DNA of 64,000 nucleotides from Entoloma clypeatum (GCA_963565915.1 OY751489.1:4092001-4156000), one strand, 5' to 3'. Counted from the first letter of the stretch, positions 45,258 through 55,983 are shown. Made by a program: numbers and translations. The notes: generated by a model from the letters alone, not told the origin.

Positions 45258-47840
45258 CTTCTACTCCGATGACTGACCCACATTGTTGTCCTCCTCTCGA
45301 ATTGTGGTTGACATCAAGTCCCGCTGAACATATCATGACTGCAGGTGCGAGAGAGCTTCTCAATCACATGACAAACACATCCATGCAGCGTTTCACAGGT
45401 GCTCCGGTAAATCAACTATCGATGTACCCTGAGATGCAGGCAGCGCGTGATGTTGTCACATCTCTTGGAATTGTGGGAATGTTCCAGACCCTCTGGAACA
45501 TCAATAATGTCATATACCCCGAAGACATTCTGGGGATATATTCGACCCCTGACAATGAGGTAATGGATGAAGCTTCCCTGTTCCTGATGGAACACCAAGA
45601 TTATGATGCCGATACGGTGATGGACTTCAATGAGGAATACGAGTATGACAAAGATGAACCTGGACTGTCCAAGCGGACAAGTTTCAGTTGGGCGGATGAT
45701 ATTGACAATGAGCTTTTAGGAGGATCGTCATGCAACGACCCGAGGTACGTTCTTTCACAAGTTTCACATGAGCACACAATGACACAAGAACACACCCAGA
45801 TTCGTGATAAGTCACTAGAACCGGGTTGTAGTTATTTAAAATTACCTGTCGTTGCTGCCTCCTTCATGGAGGAAATCTATGATCATTTTGCCTCATGTTC
45901 GAAATGTAAGAACAAATCCAAAGATACTAATGACACTGAGTGGATCATGGATTCTGGCACTAGTATGCACTTCACCGCAGAGATGAGTGACTTTGCAACA
46001 TATGAAGAAGAGAAATCAATCTGTACTGCCCAAACTGCGGGCAAAGCAAAGATCTCTATAAAAGGAAGAGGGACCATGTTCATCACTCACACAATACCAT
46101 CACATCAAGGAAAGCCAAGAAGTCTAACGACTCCGGTTCTACACATCCCGGAGCTTTCCACTTGCCTCATGTCAATGGGCAAAATTCTTCAAGAATCTGG
46201 ATTAAATGTCACTGGCTCAGCTGACAATCTTAGTTTCTTCAAAGATGGAAAGTGTGTACTAAGATGTGAACCTCATTTTCCTGGTTCGACAATATACTGG
46301 GTAAATACACATGTTGAACAAATCATGCAGCTAAATGCTAGAAATATCAATGTCTATAAAGCCGATTACAGCATTTGGCATCAGCAGTTTGCACACCCTG
46401 GTAAAGATGTCCTGAAAAAGGCACCCGACACATGTGATGGATTCCCAAGGGTCATTCAATTTCCCCTTAAGGATAAGCCATGCCGTCCCTGCGCAGAAGC
46501 AAAGTTGAGGTTGAAAGTTTCCCTCCTTCATCTTCACGTGCTTCCAGACCCTTTGAGTTGCTCCATTCAGACCTCAAAGAGTTTCCAATCACCTTCTATT
46601 ACAAATTTAAATACTACGTCAGCTTCTTGGATGACTATTCTGGGCATGCTTGGACAGTATTGTTGAAACTCAAATCCGATACCTCTGATGCATTCAAGAA
46701 GTGGACAATGCTTATGAAAACCCAGTTTAATGCCCAATTTCGCCGATGGCATTTTGATGGAGGGGGAGAATTCAAAAAGGAAACTGGGGTAGTAAAATAT
46801 CTCAAGGATCTTGGAATTGCTGTGGAAATTTCAGCTCCTAATACACCCCAACAAAACAGTCGAGCTGAAAGGATTAACCGCACCATTGTAGAGAAAGCAC
46901 AGGCAATGTGATTTGCTGCCTGCTTATCACAATCATGGTGGGAGTTTTGCATTTTACACACTGTGCATGTTTACAATTGCACACCAATTAAACAACTTTA
47001 TTGGAAAACACCTTTTGAATCTCTAAAAGGGGAAAAACTGGATGTTTCTAATCTCCGTGTTTTAGGCTGCGCTGCCTATGTTTATATTCCTGAAGAACAC
47101 CATGTGAATAAATTAAATCCACATGCGGAGCTTATGACCTTCATGGGTTTTAAACCAGGAATGAAAGCATATCAGTTTATGACTGATAAAAACAGTATCT
47201 TTATTGGTACTACCAGGGTATTTGATGAAACACTCTTTCTGAGATGTCTGGATACCAAAGTGCCACAACACACACCCATGGAAAATGTCCCATTGATGAG
47301 TTTCAGGATGATGGAAAACCTGATGACGATGTTGATCACCACTTCGGAGACAGAGATGTTCATTATCATTCCCGCTGGCATAATCAACTGAGTGGAGATG
47401 AATCCTCCGATCCCCCTTCCGCTCCAAATGGAAACCAGTGTGACGGTGCTGATGTACCACCTTGGATTCAGGATGACCCTGAGGTCCAGAACCAGCCAGC
47501 GAATCCTCCCCCTGCTGATGTCCCTCGACCACGAAGGAACGCTAACCCACCTCGATGGGAAGGCAACATCTACGGGGAGCAACGGCACCCTGCGCAACAA
47601 CAACATGACATCAATCGCACATGCTCTTGGTGTGAAGCCGTGAATTGAGAGAAACAGTAGCATGAGCTTTCCTGGCAATGTTTCCCGATCACGACAGGAA
47701 GAAGCAGAACCTAGTTCCCCCTTAGCCCCACCTGATGCAGGGCCTAGTGGATCTTCTGGTACTCCTCCCAATGACCCCAAAGTTCCTGATGATGAACCTT
47801 TGGAAGATACGGTGAAACAATAGAAGTGAGTCTGGGGATG
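45258..47840 (+). pseudogene. Co-G protease, GAG-pre-integrase and integrase
   Basis: Protease motif WIMDSGTSMHF near 45950, then GAG-pre-integrase (WHQQFAHPGK..CRPCAEAK, 46375-46500). A frameshift near 46500 leads into integrase (HSDLKEF, HFDGGGEF, NSRAERINRTI). A TGA at 46909 stands where copy Co-A has arginine (ALRF). A second frameshift near 47300-47390 leads into the acidic/Pro-rich linker (PPWIQDDPEVQNQPANPP) to about 47840. Confidence 0.85.
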
Positions 47841-47849
47841 AGCGCGAGC

Positions 47850-49030
47850 GATATCTCTATTACACACACAAACACCAAACACAACAACGAAGACTGAACA
47901 AGTCTCACGATGTGTACTTCTCAATCGATATAGTTCGGGGTGATGAGTGGGATCACTCAGGATGCGACTCTTCCAAACAACAATTGAATAACTCGCTTAG
48001 CGATGGCTCAATAAGTCTCGAACAAGACTTAGAGATAGTTCTCAATAGATAATAAACCAAGGTTTGTGATTTCCGAACCAACAAGACTTCGCGAACACGA
48101 TCTCGACCAAATACGAACATGACAATGACCAATACGACTGATAGATAACATGATTTGACGGTTGACAAGTTCTCAAACACAGAAAACACAATTGTGACTG
48201 ACTTCCGATGCAAACCAAACGATCTCGAGGCTTCAATGATACTCGCGAACGACGACAGATGCACAAGACAAATGCTATCAATTCTGGGGCACAATCTAAC
48301 CTAACCTATCTATGATGAAACTACGAGATTTTATACATGAGCAGCAATAAATATAGAAAAAGGTTGCATGTGGTATTGATAAATGGTATCCAGTCAAATG
48401 ACCTTCGCTAAAGTCATTTCAATGCGCCCATGTGGTAGACAACGCCACAGGTATGCCCCTTTTCCATATCCGAACCTCTGCCGTACTGGAGAGGCCACTA
48501 TTTCAATATCTTGGTTTTGCGATGTACCCAGGACGATGTCGACTAGTTACCATGAGGTATCAACTGCATCAATTAAGGGTCGCCTCAGTAAGCCACCCAT
48601 CAGATTCGATCTTTATCAAAGTTCACCATAAGGTCACGTTGATCACGACGTATCAAACCCGATCTCGGTCTGTATCATCTGATGTCATTTTGATATTTCC
48701 AATACGGACGATTTGGACGTGAAGCATGGCGCACGTTGTCCAAACCTCTCACAAGAATGTCTCCGGTCAAGCCCCGACATATAGTAGACAGTGCTAGTGT
48801 CATTGATAACTCCAATATAACCCATCTCCTTGTTTCACACTTCGTCGCGAGAGGCACTCAATAGTCTTTTCTATCTTGCGAGACGATCCCATAGCTCTCG
48901 AGTATCATAGCTAAGCCCATAGTGGTGACCAGCGCTATGTCCTACATTGCCAGAGTCACTGGTCTCTCTCTAACGTCGCCACTAAGTCCTCAGAATCGGA
49001 GCTCATCTAGGACTCTCTATATCCCTTAGA
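47850..49030. other. Unrecognised 1.2-kb segment inside Co-G
   Basis: Lies between the integrase-RT linker and RT, where Co-A has no such sequence. No credible ORF. The ends carry partly inverted words (GCGATATCTC near 47855 and AGAGATAGTG near 49029). It could be a further LTR or non-autonomous insertion, but no duplication was identified. Confidence 0.4.
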
Positions 49031-49059
49031 GATAGTGTGAAAGGGTGCAAATGCGCAGA

Positions 49060-50053
49060 TTTTAGGCCTAGACGCATCACGGCCTTATCAACGGATGCGG
49101 AGAGCTTACTGCGCGAAATGATGAATGATGTGGAGCTAGGTCCAAAAGCATTTAACTTGTATCTAGAACAATTAGTTCAGAAACAAGGGAGAGACACGAA
49201 ACAGATCACCGAGTTGAACGCGCTACTTGCATCAGCCGTTCCTCACTCTGAATCTAATCTCTCACAGTTCCGTGATATCTGGGAGATGAAGTTTTGTGAC
49301 ATTGCCAAAATGCCGAAAAACCTCCAGGATGAGTGGTTGGATGCATGCTGTAAGAAACTTGATAGCATCAAGCGGTGTGATGTCTATGATCTAACACCTT
49401 TACCGACCAGACAGAAGGCCATCAGATTATGATGGGTCTTCAACATAAAGACTGACAGCTGTAAAAAGGCTTGGCTTGTTGCACAAGGGTTCTCACAAAT
49501 CAAGGGAATCAATTTTGACAAAGTATTCTCTCCTGTAGTTCGATCCGAGACAGTACGTCTCATACTTGCTACCGCAGTGCTTGAGAGTTGGGTGATTCTC
49601 GCGCTAGACATGACTGCTGCTTTCCTCTATGGGAAACTCCAGGAGGAGTTATACATGATGCAACCTGAAGGCTTCAAAGTAAAAGGCAAAGAACTTCTTG
49701 TTTGGCGCCTGCATAAGGCAATTTATGGTTTAAAGCAGGCTGGACTTGCATGGTGGCATGCCATGGAGATATCTGATGCCAGAATCTTTGTCTTCTATTC
49801 CCCGAACAGAACCATCATACTAGCAATAATCTATGTCGATGACACAATGTTCATGGGACCAGACACTAAGCTTACAACCATTGAAAGGGCCAAATTTATG
49901 GCTATTTGGGAATCTTGTGATCTAGGTGAACCCACTCAATTCTTGAGAATGTGCATCACACATACCAAGAATACAATCATGATCAATCAATGTGCCTATT
50001 TACAGAAAGTAGTAGAGAGATTCGGCATGACAAATGCAATGATTGCCAAGTAG
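49060..50053 (+). pseudogene. Co-G reverse transcriptase
   Basis: Begins with KNLQDEWLDACCKKLDSIKR and YDLTPLPTRQKAIRL; TGA at 49430. Then WVFNIK, GFSQIKGINFDKVFSPV, TAAFLYGKLQEELYMMQPEG, LKQAGLAWW, and the YVDD box (AIIYVDDTMF), to ERFGMTNAMIAK at 50050. About 55-60 codons of the RT-RNase H connection are then missing at the repeat H boundary. Confidence 0.85.
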
Positions 50054-50309
50054 TGATTGAAAGTTTGGTTTGGTCTTGTTTTTGACCCCCCAAAAAGGAA
50101 GGACCGAGGACCGCACCGGTCTCAATTTTACATAGTCACCTTGAAAATCCAGACCAGACCTGTGAGAGACCAGTCTGACCAGTCCATGTATTCAGGTCTG
50201 ATGAGACTGGACCGGTTGAAACTGGTCCAGACTTGTAATATGTACTGTACTAGGCTACAAGTGTGCTACTGGATGGCGCATGCACATATTGTCTGAGTCT
50301 CACTGTCTG

Positions 50310-50640
50310 ATGCCGTTGGGCACGAGTGGACACATTGGGCATGAGTGGAGCGTTGGGGGCATGAGTGAGATGAGTGGGGGGCTGTTGGGCTCACAGGCAG
50401 GGCGTTAGGCATGAGTCGAGGCCATTGGGCTCGAAGGGAGGGCGTTGGGCATGAGAGGATGCCATTGGGCGCAAAAAGGGGCCCTTGGGCTCGAAGGGAT
50501 GGCATTGGGTGGGAGTGGATGGTGTTGGGTGTTAGAGGCCACCAGTGGGCACAAGAGCAGGCCGTTGGACACTAGAGGGGCTGTTGGGCATGAGTGTGGG
50601 CTGTTGGGCATGAGTGTGGGCTGTTGGGCATGAGTGGTGG
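50310..50640 (+). repeat. Minisatellite, GTTGGGCATGAGTG-type units
   Basis: About a dozen imperfect units of roughly 20-30 bp; the last three (GGGCTGTTGGGCATGAGTGT, 20 bp) are near-perfect. A shorter version is at 22470-22600 in the other copy. Confidence 0.75.
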
Positions 50641-51882
50641 CCATGGGCGGAGGTGGTGGACAGATGGAGTGGAGGTGGGGGAAAAGAAAAAACTGTGGGA
50701 ATGTTTTGCTGACCATCGACTTATGGTTTGAGTTTTGGCGATTGCCAAAAATGCTTGGCAGTCAATGCCGAGCGATGCACATCGTCGAAACTTGTACTCT
50801 CAATGCCCAAACCGTGGCACCACCAGTCCCAAAAATTATTCATAACTTATGTAGAGATACTTGAAACCAATAGTAAGTATATATACACTTACATACATTA
50901 GCTATGTCTGGTAGAGAGTCTATGTAGCAGAATGATGTATCAAAACACCCTGTGAATCGTGATAAACAGTGCAGCATGAGTTCCCTTAAACACAACAAGC
51001 AACATTTCTTACTTCCTCCTTTCCACAACCATATTAGATTACATGTAATATATATATACTATTTAACCATTGCATGTGAACCTATTGAGACCATTCAAAC
51101 ACAATTCAAGGACTTCATAAGGTGAATATGAGCAGAATAGGTCGAAAATTTGACCAAAACTTTTTATTTCAGCTTTGGATTCTCCACATTGAGGGGACCT
51201 TATCACACATTTGTTTTTCAAATTTGGTCCATTCCTTGGAGAGATATAGCACCTTTTCTGAAATCTGCAAATGTCATTATTTCTATCTTATCTAGACTTC
51301 TAAAAATTATACAAAGTGTGTCAGAAGGTGAATACATATCCCATAAGTAGTTCTATCTCTTCAAACTATTATTAGACCATGAGGAAGGCACCGCACGTGC
51401 CTGCAGGATGCATTTTGCACATTGTTTGTTGTAGAGCATGACACCTCTATAACTTAAAATCCATGGTGAAAGTTCAGAAAAGCAATACATATTGAGTGAG
51501 ATATACTCCACTCCTACATAATTGATATAGTAGGAACCCTTACTTGTTCCTGTGTAGACATAATAAGCAGATGTGCGATGTTTTTGGGGATTTGTTTACA
51601 TGTATTTGACACATTTGATGCGCGCTTGATGCACGTCATCCAATGTCGAAATGACGCATCCACCCATTACTGACCTTGCAATGAGAGGCACACATGTTGA
51701 GTAGGTTACAATATATTTATAGATTTTATTGAAAGCCTGTGTCTACATGTGATCGAGGCAGAGGGGGTGCACACACACCTTTTGTCTTTTTTTGGCTGGT
51801 TGTGCCTATTTGGGAAGTGGCCTATTTGGGAAGTGAAAAAGTGGATATGTAGAGTGAGTGAGCAAGAAATTACAATGGTTCT

Positions 51883-51960
51883 GTGGCTTAGTTGGTTAAG
51901 TTGTTAGAATAATAGTATATACTATAGAGGCTGAGAGTTCAAGTCTTACTGATGGCACAA
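51883..51960 (+). repeat. tRNA-like / possible SINE head
   Basis: TGGCTTAGTTGGTTAAG matches a Pol III A box with a pairable D arm, and GAGTTCAAGTC about 40 bp on resembles a B box. The acceptor stem does not pair and the anticodon arm is poor, so this is not a functional tRNA. A decayed tRNA-derived SINE is possible. Confidence 0.35.
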
Positions 51961-52343
51961 ATTTTGCTTGGTGCTGGCCCTCAGAGCATTCTGTGAAAAA
52001 GACTGGTTTAAACCAGTCCGAACCAGTCTTTGGCCAGTCTTTCAAATCTTAAAATTCAGAGAGAACTGAGTACTGGTTGTGATCAAAAACCTTAAAACTT
52101 GAGACTGCGGTTCAGTCTCAAACCGGTTCATTCGGGTCCGCATCCCGCATGTGTCTCGTAGTTTTTTTTTTGGTAGTTTAAATACATGTTTTTTCTACTG
52201 CGAACATCCGCGCGGGAACCCAAACCTGTCGGTACCTGCACGTACCAGCGCTGCATCTACCTGCGGGTCGATGGGTTGCTACCTGTGCAGGTACGGGTAC
52301 GGGTTGGCATTGTCGTACCCGCGGGAGTACCTGTGCCATTCCC

Positions 52344-52652
52344 TACATGTTGATAAAGTAAAGTATATAATCCGCTATCTCGTGGGCACTTCTGATTACC
52401 AACTGACGTATTCCGGTGATCAAATGTGGGCTTACATGCCTACATGGATTCTGACTGGGCATCTGATGAAATTAAGCATCGAAGCTGCACTGGCTTTTTC
52501 CTGAAGCTTGCAGGTGCTTCTGTAGGCTGGACTTGTTGTCTACAAAAAACCATTGCTCACTCATCTACTGAGGCAGAGTACATGGTGATGTCCGATTGCA
52601 GCCGCCAAGTAAAATGGGTAATCCAACTCTTCCAGGAGATTGGCTTCCTAAT
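52344..52652 (+). pseudogene. Co-G RNase H, first part
   Basis: LHVDKVKYIIRYLVGTSDYQL, then with a frameshift near 52435 AYMDSDWASDEIKHRSCTGF, QKTIAHSSTEAEYMVMSDC and WVIQLFQEIGF, stopping where element K is inserted. Confidence 0.88.
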
Positions 52653-53899
52653 TGTTATATCCGTCTCCAAATCTCCGATCCACTCCGATCATCCTCCGAC
52701 ATTCCGGACATCCGTTACCTCCGCATCTCCACACATTGCCATCATGCATTTCATATTCATAACTCCATGCCTTTATGCATTTCATATTTAATTTGCCCTT
52801 TTACTGATGTCAGAGACTCCATGCACCCATGATAACGAAGACGAGCCATCACATGAGTCTGATAGCAGCCTGAGTGATCTTGATGAAGACATCCTGCCGG
52901 GCCCACTTTCGATACTCGAACATCAGAACTTGAACAAGGCTATAGCACCACCCAGTCCTTCTCCATTAGTTCAAGGAAAGTGGAAGCATACAGGAAGAAA
53001 AGAACCTGAGTCTCTCTGTACCTCAGGCTGTTTCACTCCGTTGTCTTATGCTGCTGAAATATCAATCCAGCCGAAGAAAGCACCCTGAAAAAACTGACCT
53101 ACATTCTCGACATTTATCATACAGCTGCTAATATGAAGAAACCTGCAGCTCAATGTACACCAATACATGTCTCTTTTGTCCTTGCTTGTTATATCCGTCT
53201 CCGAGTCTCCGATCCACTCCGATCATCCTCTGACATTCCGGACATCCGTTACCTCCGCATCTCCGCACATTGCCATCGTGCATTTCATATTCATAACTCC
53301 ATGCCTTTATGCATTTCATATTCATATTCCCATTTACTTATGCATCGCCTATTCTGCATGGTCTGTTGACCGACATCTCCGATGTTTGTTACAGTCCCTG
53401 GCAACCTACGCCACAACTCCGGACCTACTCTGACCATCTCCGTAAAGTAATCACATTTAGGTATTTAAGCTCATACCATACCTGTAGTTCCTCAGTTTGA
53501 ATATCAACAAAGTTCACTCCTCTACTTCCTGTTCATGCCAGAGATCCTCGCCGTGGTACAATACGCCGACGACATCCTCATCTACTGCTCTTCCTCCATT
53601 GTTACCCTTCGATGAGCTCAGTACTGTGTCCGAGTCACAACTCCGACGTCGTCTGACCACTTCCACGTCAACGTGTCTCTCACCGAGATCTCTCCGAGGA
53701 CCTCCGCACCTCCGACCTCTCCTCCGACCTCCTGAAATTGGGACACCTTATCCAACAAATGGCGGTGCAACACATACATTGAAGCCATGTCCCTCCCCTT
53801 CATCGTTCCTCCGCATTTCTGGAGTTCCGCTCCGGTCTCAGTCCTACGTCCGACCTCCAATGGACTCCGACGAAGCTCCGATGTTTCACCTACTTAACA
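52653..53899 (+). mobile_element. Element K: short rearranged LTR-type insertion, CTAAT duplication
   Basis: Begins TGTTATATCC, ends TTAACA, flanked by CTAAT at 52648-52652 and 53900-53904. The first 155 bp are repeated at 53187 onward, so the right LTR is 53187-53899 (713 bp) and the left LTR is truncated. Between them is a 93-codon acidic ORF (52807-53088, SDSSLSDLDEDILPGP) of unknown kind. Within the right LTR the codons at 53553 read VVQYADDILIY, an RT-like YADD box of the kind seen in LINE or DIRS elements. Confidence 0.7.
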
Positions 53900-53904
53900 C
53901 TAAT

Positions 53905-53956
53905 GCAGAATGTCCCAATCTATGCCAACAATCATGGCTCGATCTTTATTGGGAAC
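53905..53956 (+). pseudogene. Co-G RNase H, middle part
   Basis: NVPIYANNHGSIFIGN, equivalent to VPIYGDNNGSVFIAS in Co-A. Cut at 53956 by gypsy C and resuming at 60529. Confidence 0.85.
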
Positions 53957-54325
53957 TGTTATGGACTAACGACTACGGACATATATGCTTACTTTTTCAC
54001 TTTTACTCATCGGCCCCCGCTTACACATATCATATTATACTTTATTTCCTTTAGTATACTTCGCTCCCGCGCTGACTCGCTTTCCGCAGCTGTCTGACTC
54101 ATTCCGCAGTCGTCTTACTCAGACGCACTGCCTTCCGCAGTTATCTTACTCAGATACACTGCCTTGCGCAGCACTGACTCATATGCTATCGCCTATAGTC
54201 AAGTACCTATATAAACCCTTTGTACTATAGCTAGATTCCTTAGATTTAGCAATCACATTGCTCTTCGCCTTTCCATCTTCCTGCATACTCTGCCCGAACC
54301 TTGGAACGGTTTGTTACGCATAACA
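53957..54325 (+). repeat. Gypsy C 5' LTR
   Basis: 369 bp. TATATAAA at 54208-54215; the likely RNA start AGATTTAGCAA is at 54242. The upstream part holds several CTTACTCAGA/TCCGCAG short repeats. Confidence 0.92.
54208..54215 (+). promoter_or_regulatory. TATA box of gypsy C
   Basis: TATATAAA, 27-34 bp before the AGATTTAGCAA that pairs with the primer site, the usual TATA-to-start distance. Confidence 0.6.
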
Positions 54326-54327
54326 AG

Positions 54328-54338
54328 TTGCTAAATCT
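54328..54338 (+). other. Gypsy C self-primer-binding site
   Basis: TTGCTAAATCT, starting three bases after the LTR, is the exact 11-nt reverse complement of AGATTTAGCAA at 54242-54252 in the LTR. Eleven bases is the length known for Tf1 self-priming. Confidence 0.75.
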
Positions 54339-54340
54339 CG

Positions 54341-55114
54341 TTAGGTTCGCCCAGAGCGAAGAGAGCAACTACCAGACGAGTCAAGACGTCGCGCTTCTTT
54401 GAAGACTTCACCAGTAACCCATTCAGCACACCAGAAGCCCGACAGGAGGAGCTAAGTCCTTGAGACAGTATCGATTTTACGCTTATCCAGCAGTACATCG
54501 AATCGGAGATCCGTCGCATCCTACAGCAGGTGCTTGACGAAGAACTAGACAACGACGAGCATCGCCCCCACGGCGAGATAGCAGAGAGCATCCATCTTGC
54601 TCGGCAACACCAGATCGCGCGTTACAACGCCCAACAGAACGAACTCGAAAGCTTTCGCGTTCAAGAAGGACCTCAGACAGGTCGGATCACAGAGATCAGA
54701 GAGTTTATCGGTGTCCAGACAACCGTTATCAGAAGATTGATTAGGACGCTCACATCGAGACGTCCCAGAGCCACATCATCACGTCCTACTCGAAGCAGCA
54801 GATCTACGCCCACTTCACCATCGAAGAACAACAAACCGAGTACAACCGTTGGGCACGAAACGAGAGACTTGACCCCTTCTCGCGACCAACAGACGCGCAG
54901 GAACAGAGATTCCTTAGAGATCTACAGAGGAAATACCCCGAACGTTTTGCCACCGATTCCGCCGACGAGTCCCCTGACGAATTTACTTTTGACTCCGCGC
55001 AGTCAGATACCGAACAGACGCCTAGAACAGGGACTGATTTTCAACCCCTACCTGTATCCCGAACCCCATCTTCATCCCAACAATCCGACACCTCTCCTAC
55101 TCCGCAGGTTCTAG
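54341..55114 (+). pseudogene. Gypsy C upstream ORF / gag N-terminal region
   Basis: Frame 2 reads TTRRVKTSRFFEDFTSNPF, a TGA at 54461, then IQQYIESEIRRILQQV and NDEHRPHGEIAESIHLARQH up to about 54715. It then becomes Arg/Ser/Thr-rich shadow sequence until TAG at 55112, two bases before the gag ATG. From 54748 the -1 frame looks like protein instead (SYSKQQIYAHFTIEEQQTEY) and runs straight into gag. The reverse fragment at 3660-4304 has the same arrangement. Either an ancient one-base change, a frameshift or a short intron joins the two. Confidence 0.55.
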
Positions 55115-55116
55115 AC

Positions 55117-55983
55117 ATGGCAGAAGCACCGACAGTACAAACAATGGATACATCCAAGATCATCAAAGATCCTGGGATGTTCAAAGACAGACACACCTTC
55201 GACGAGTGGTGGAAAGCCACCAAATTATACATCAGGTTCCAGAAGGGCCTGTCCGACGATCAGAAGATTCTTGCGGTGTTATCCCGCATGATGGAAGGGT
55301 CCGGTAAACACTGGGCCAGCAACAAGTTAGACGACCTTGCCACCGATGGCGAGAACATCACCTGGTTAGGATTCTCAGACGACATCGCTACGCGATTCTC
55401 TATTGCCAACAAGTCGGCAGCGGCCAAGGCGAAACTCGAAGTCCTGAAACAGGAGAAACGCACCATCGACGAATTCTTGGACGAATTCGAAGAGATCTTG
55501 AAACTGTCAAACCTTGGCGAAGAAACTGGGAAATACATCCTGGAAAAGAACGTCAACCGCAGAATTTCTGAACAAGTGGCCAGCGATGGCAAGACATACA
55601 CCGATTACGCAAAAGAGATCCGAAACAAGGGGCGACAGATGGAGGGACATGCATTAGTCATCCGAGGGGGTGGCGACACACGCACCGGATCGGGCACCAC
55701 TTATGGTGGTCAAGGCAAAGCCATGGAGATCGACAAAGCAGGAGTAGCCCGTTGCTACAACTGTCAGCGCTTTGGTCACCTTGCCAAAGACTGCAAAGCT
55801 CCAAAGAAGAAAGATGGTCGTAAGTGTTTCAACTGCGACCAAGAAGGACATATTGCGCGCAACTGCCGCAAGCCGAAGAAGAACTCTGGAAAGATTAGGA
55901 AGGTGTCTGATGGAGATACCGATGATGATGAAACCATCACCATAGAGACCGATGAGAAGGATTTTCCCGAAGGGTCCGATTAA
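55117..55983 (+). CDS. Gypsy C gag (at least 288 aa)
   Basis: From the first ATG in frame: MAEAPTVQTMDTSKII, gag domain (FDEWWKATKLYIRFQK, ENITWLGFSDDIATRFSI, TIDEFLDEFEEILKLSN), then two CCHC knuckles CYNCQRFGHLAKDC and CFNCDQEGHIARNC and an acidic tail. The same frame is open back to 54748 without an ATG, so the mature protein may be longer. Stop at 55981. Confidence 0.88.
   Translation: MAEAPTVQTMDTSKIIKDPGMFKDRHTFDEWWKATKLYIRFQKGLSDDQKILAVLSRMMEGSGKHWASNKLDDLATDGENITWLGFSDDIATRFSIANKSAAAKAKLEVLKQEKRTIDEFLDEFEEILKLSNLGEETGKYILEKNVNRRISEQVASDGKTYTDYAKEIRNKGRQMEGHALVIRGGGDTRTGSGTTYGGQGKAMEIDKAGVARCYNCQRFGHLAKDCKAPKKKDGRKCFNCDQEGHIARNCRKPKKNSGKIRKVSDGDTDDDETITIETDEKDFPEGSD
55959..55965 (+). 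promoter_or_regulatory. Candidate -1 frameshift site, gypsy C gag-pol
   Basis: Gag frame AAG GAT TTT CCC; heptamer G GAT TTT, as in gypsy B. The -1 frame is open from just upstream of this point through the pol leader. Confidence 0.5.

Larger units (their letters stand above)
50060..52340. repeat. Repeat H copy 2, with minisatellite and tRNA-like segment
   Basis: Matches 22500-23650 over its middle. The left end (50100-50220) and right end (51990-52130) are rich in inverted GGTCT/AGACC and ACCAGTC/GACTGG words. A GTTGGGCATGAGTG-type minisatellite occupies 50310-50640. The last 200 bp (52150-52340) are a separate GTACC/GGTAC-rich stretch. No coding capacity is seen. Confidence 0.6.

Noticed and set aside
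50310..50640. CRISPR-like array
   Set aside because: The units are adjacent and imperfect without distinct spacers, and the DNA is eukaryotic; it is a minisatellite.
51883..51960. Functional tRNA gene
   Set aside because: The acceptor stem does not pair and the anticodon arm is not formed; kept only as a possible SINE head.
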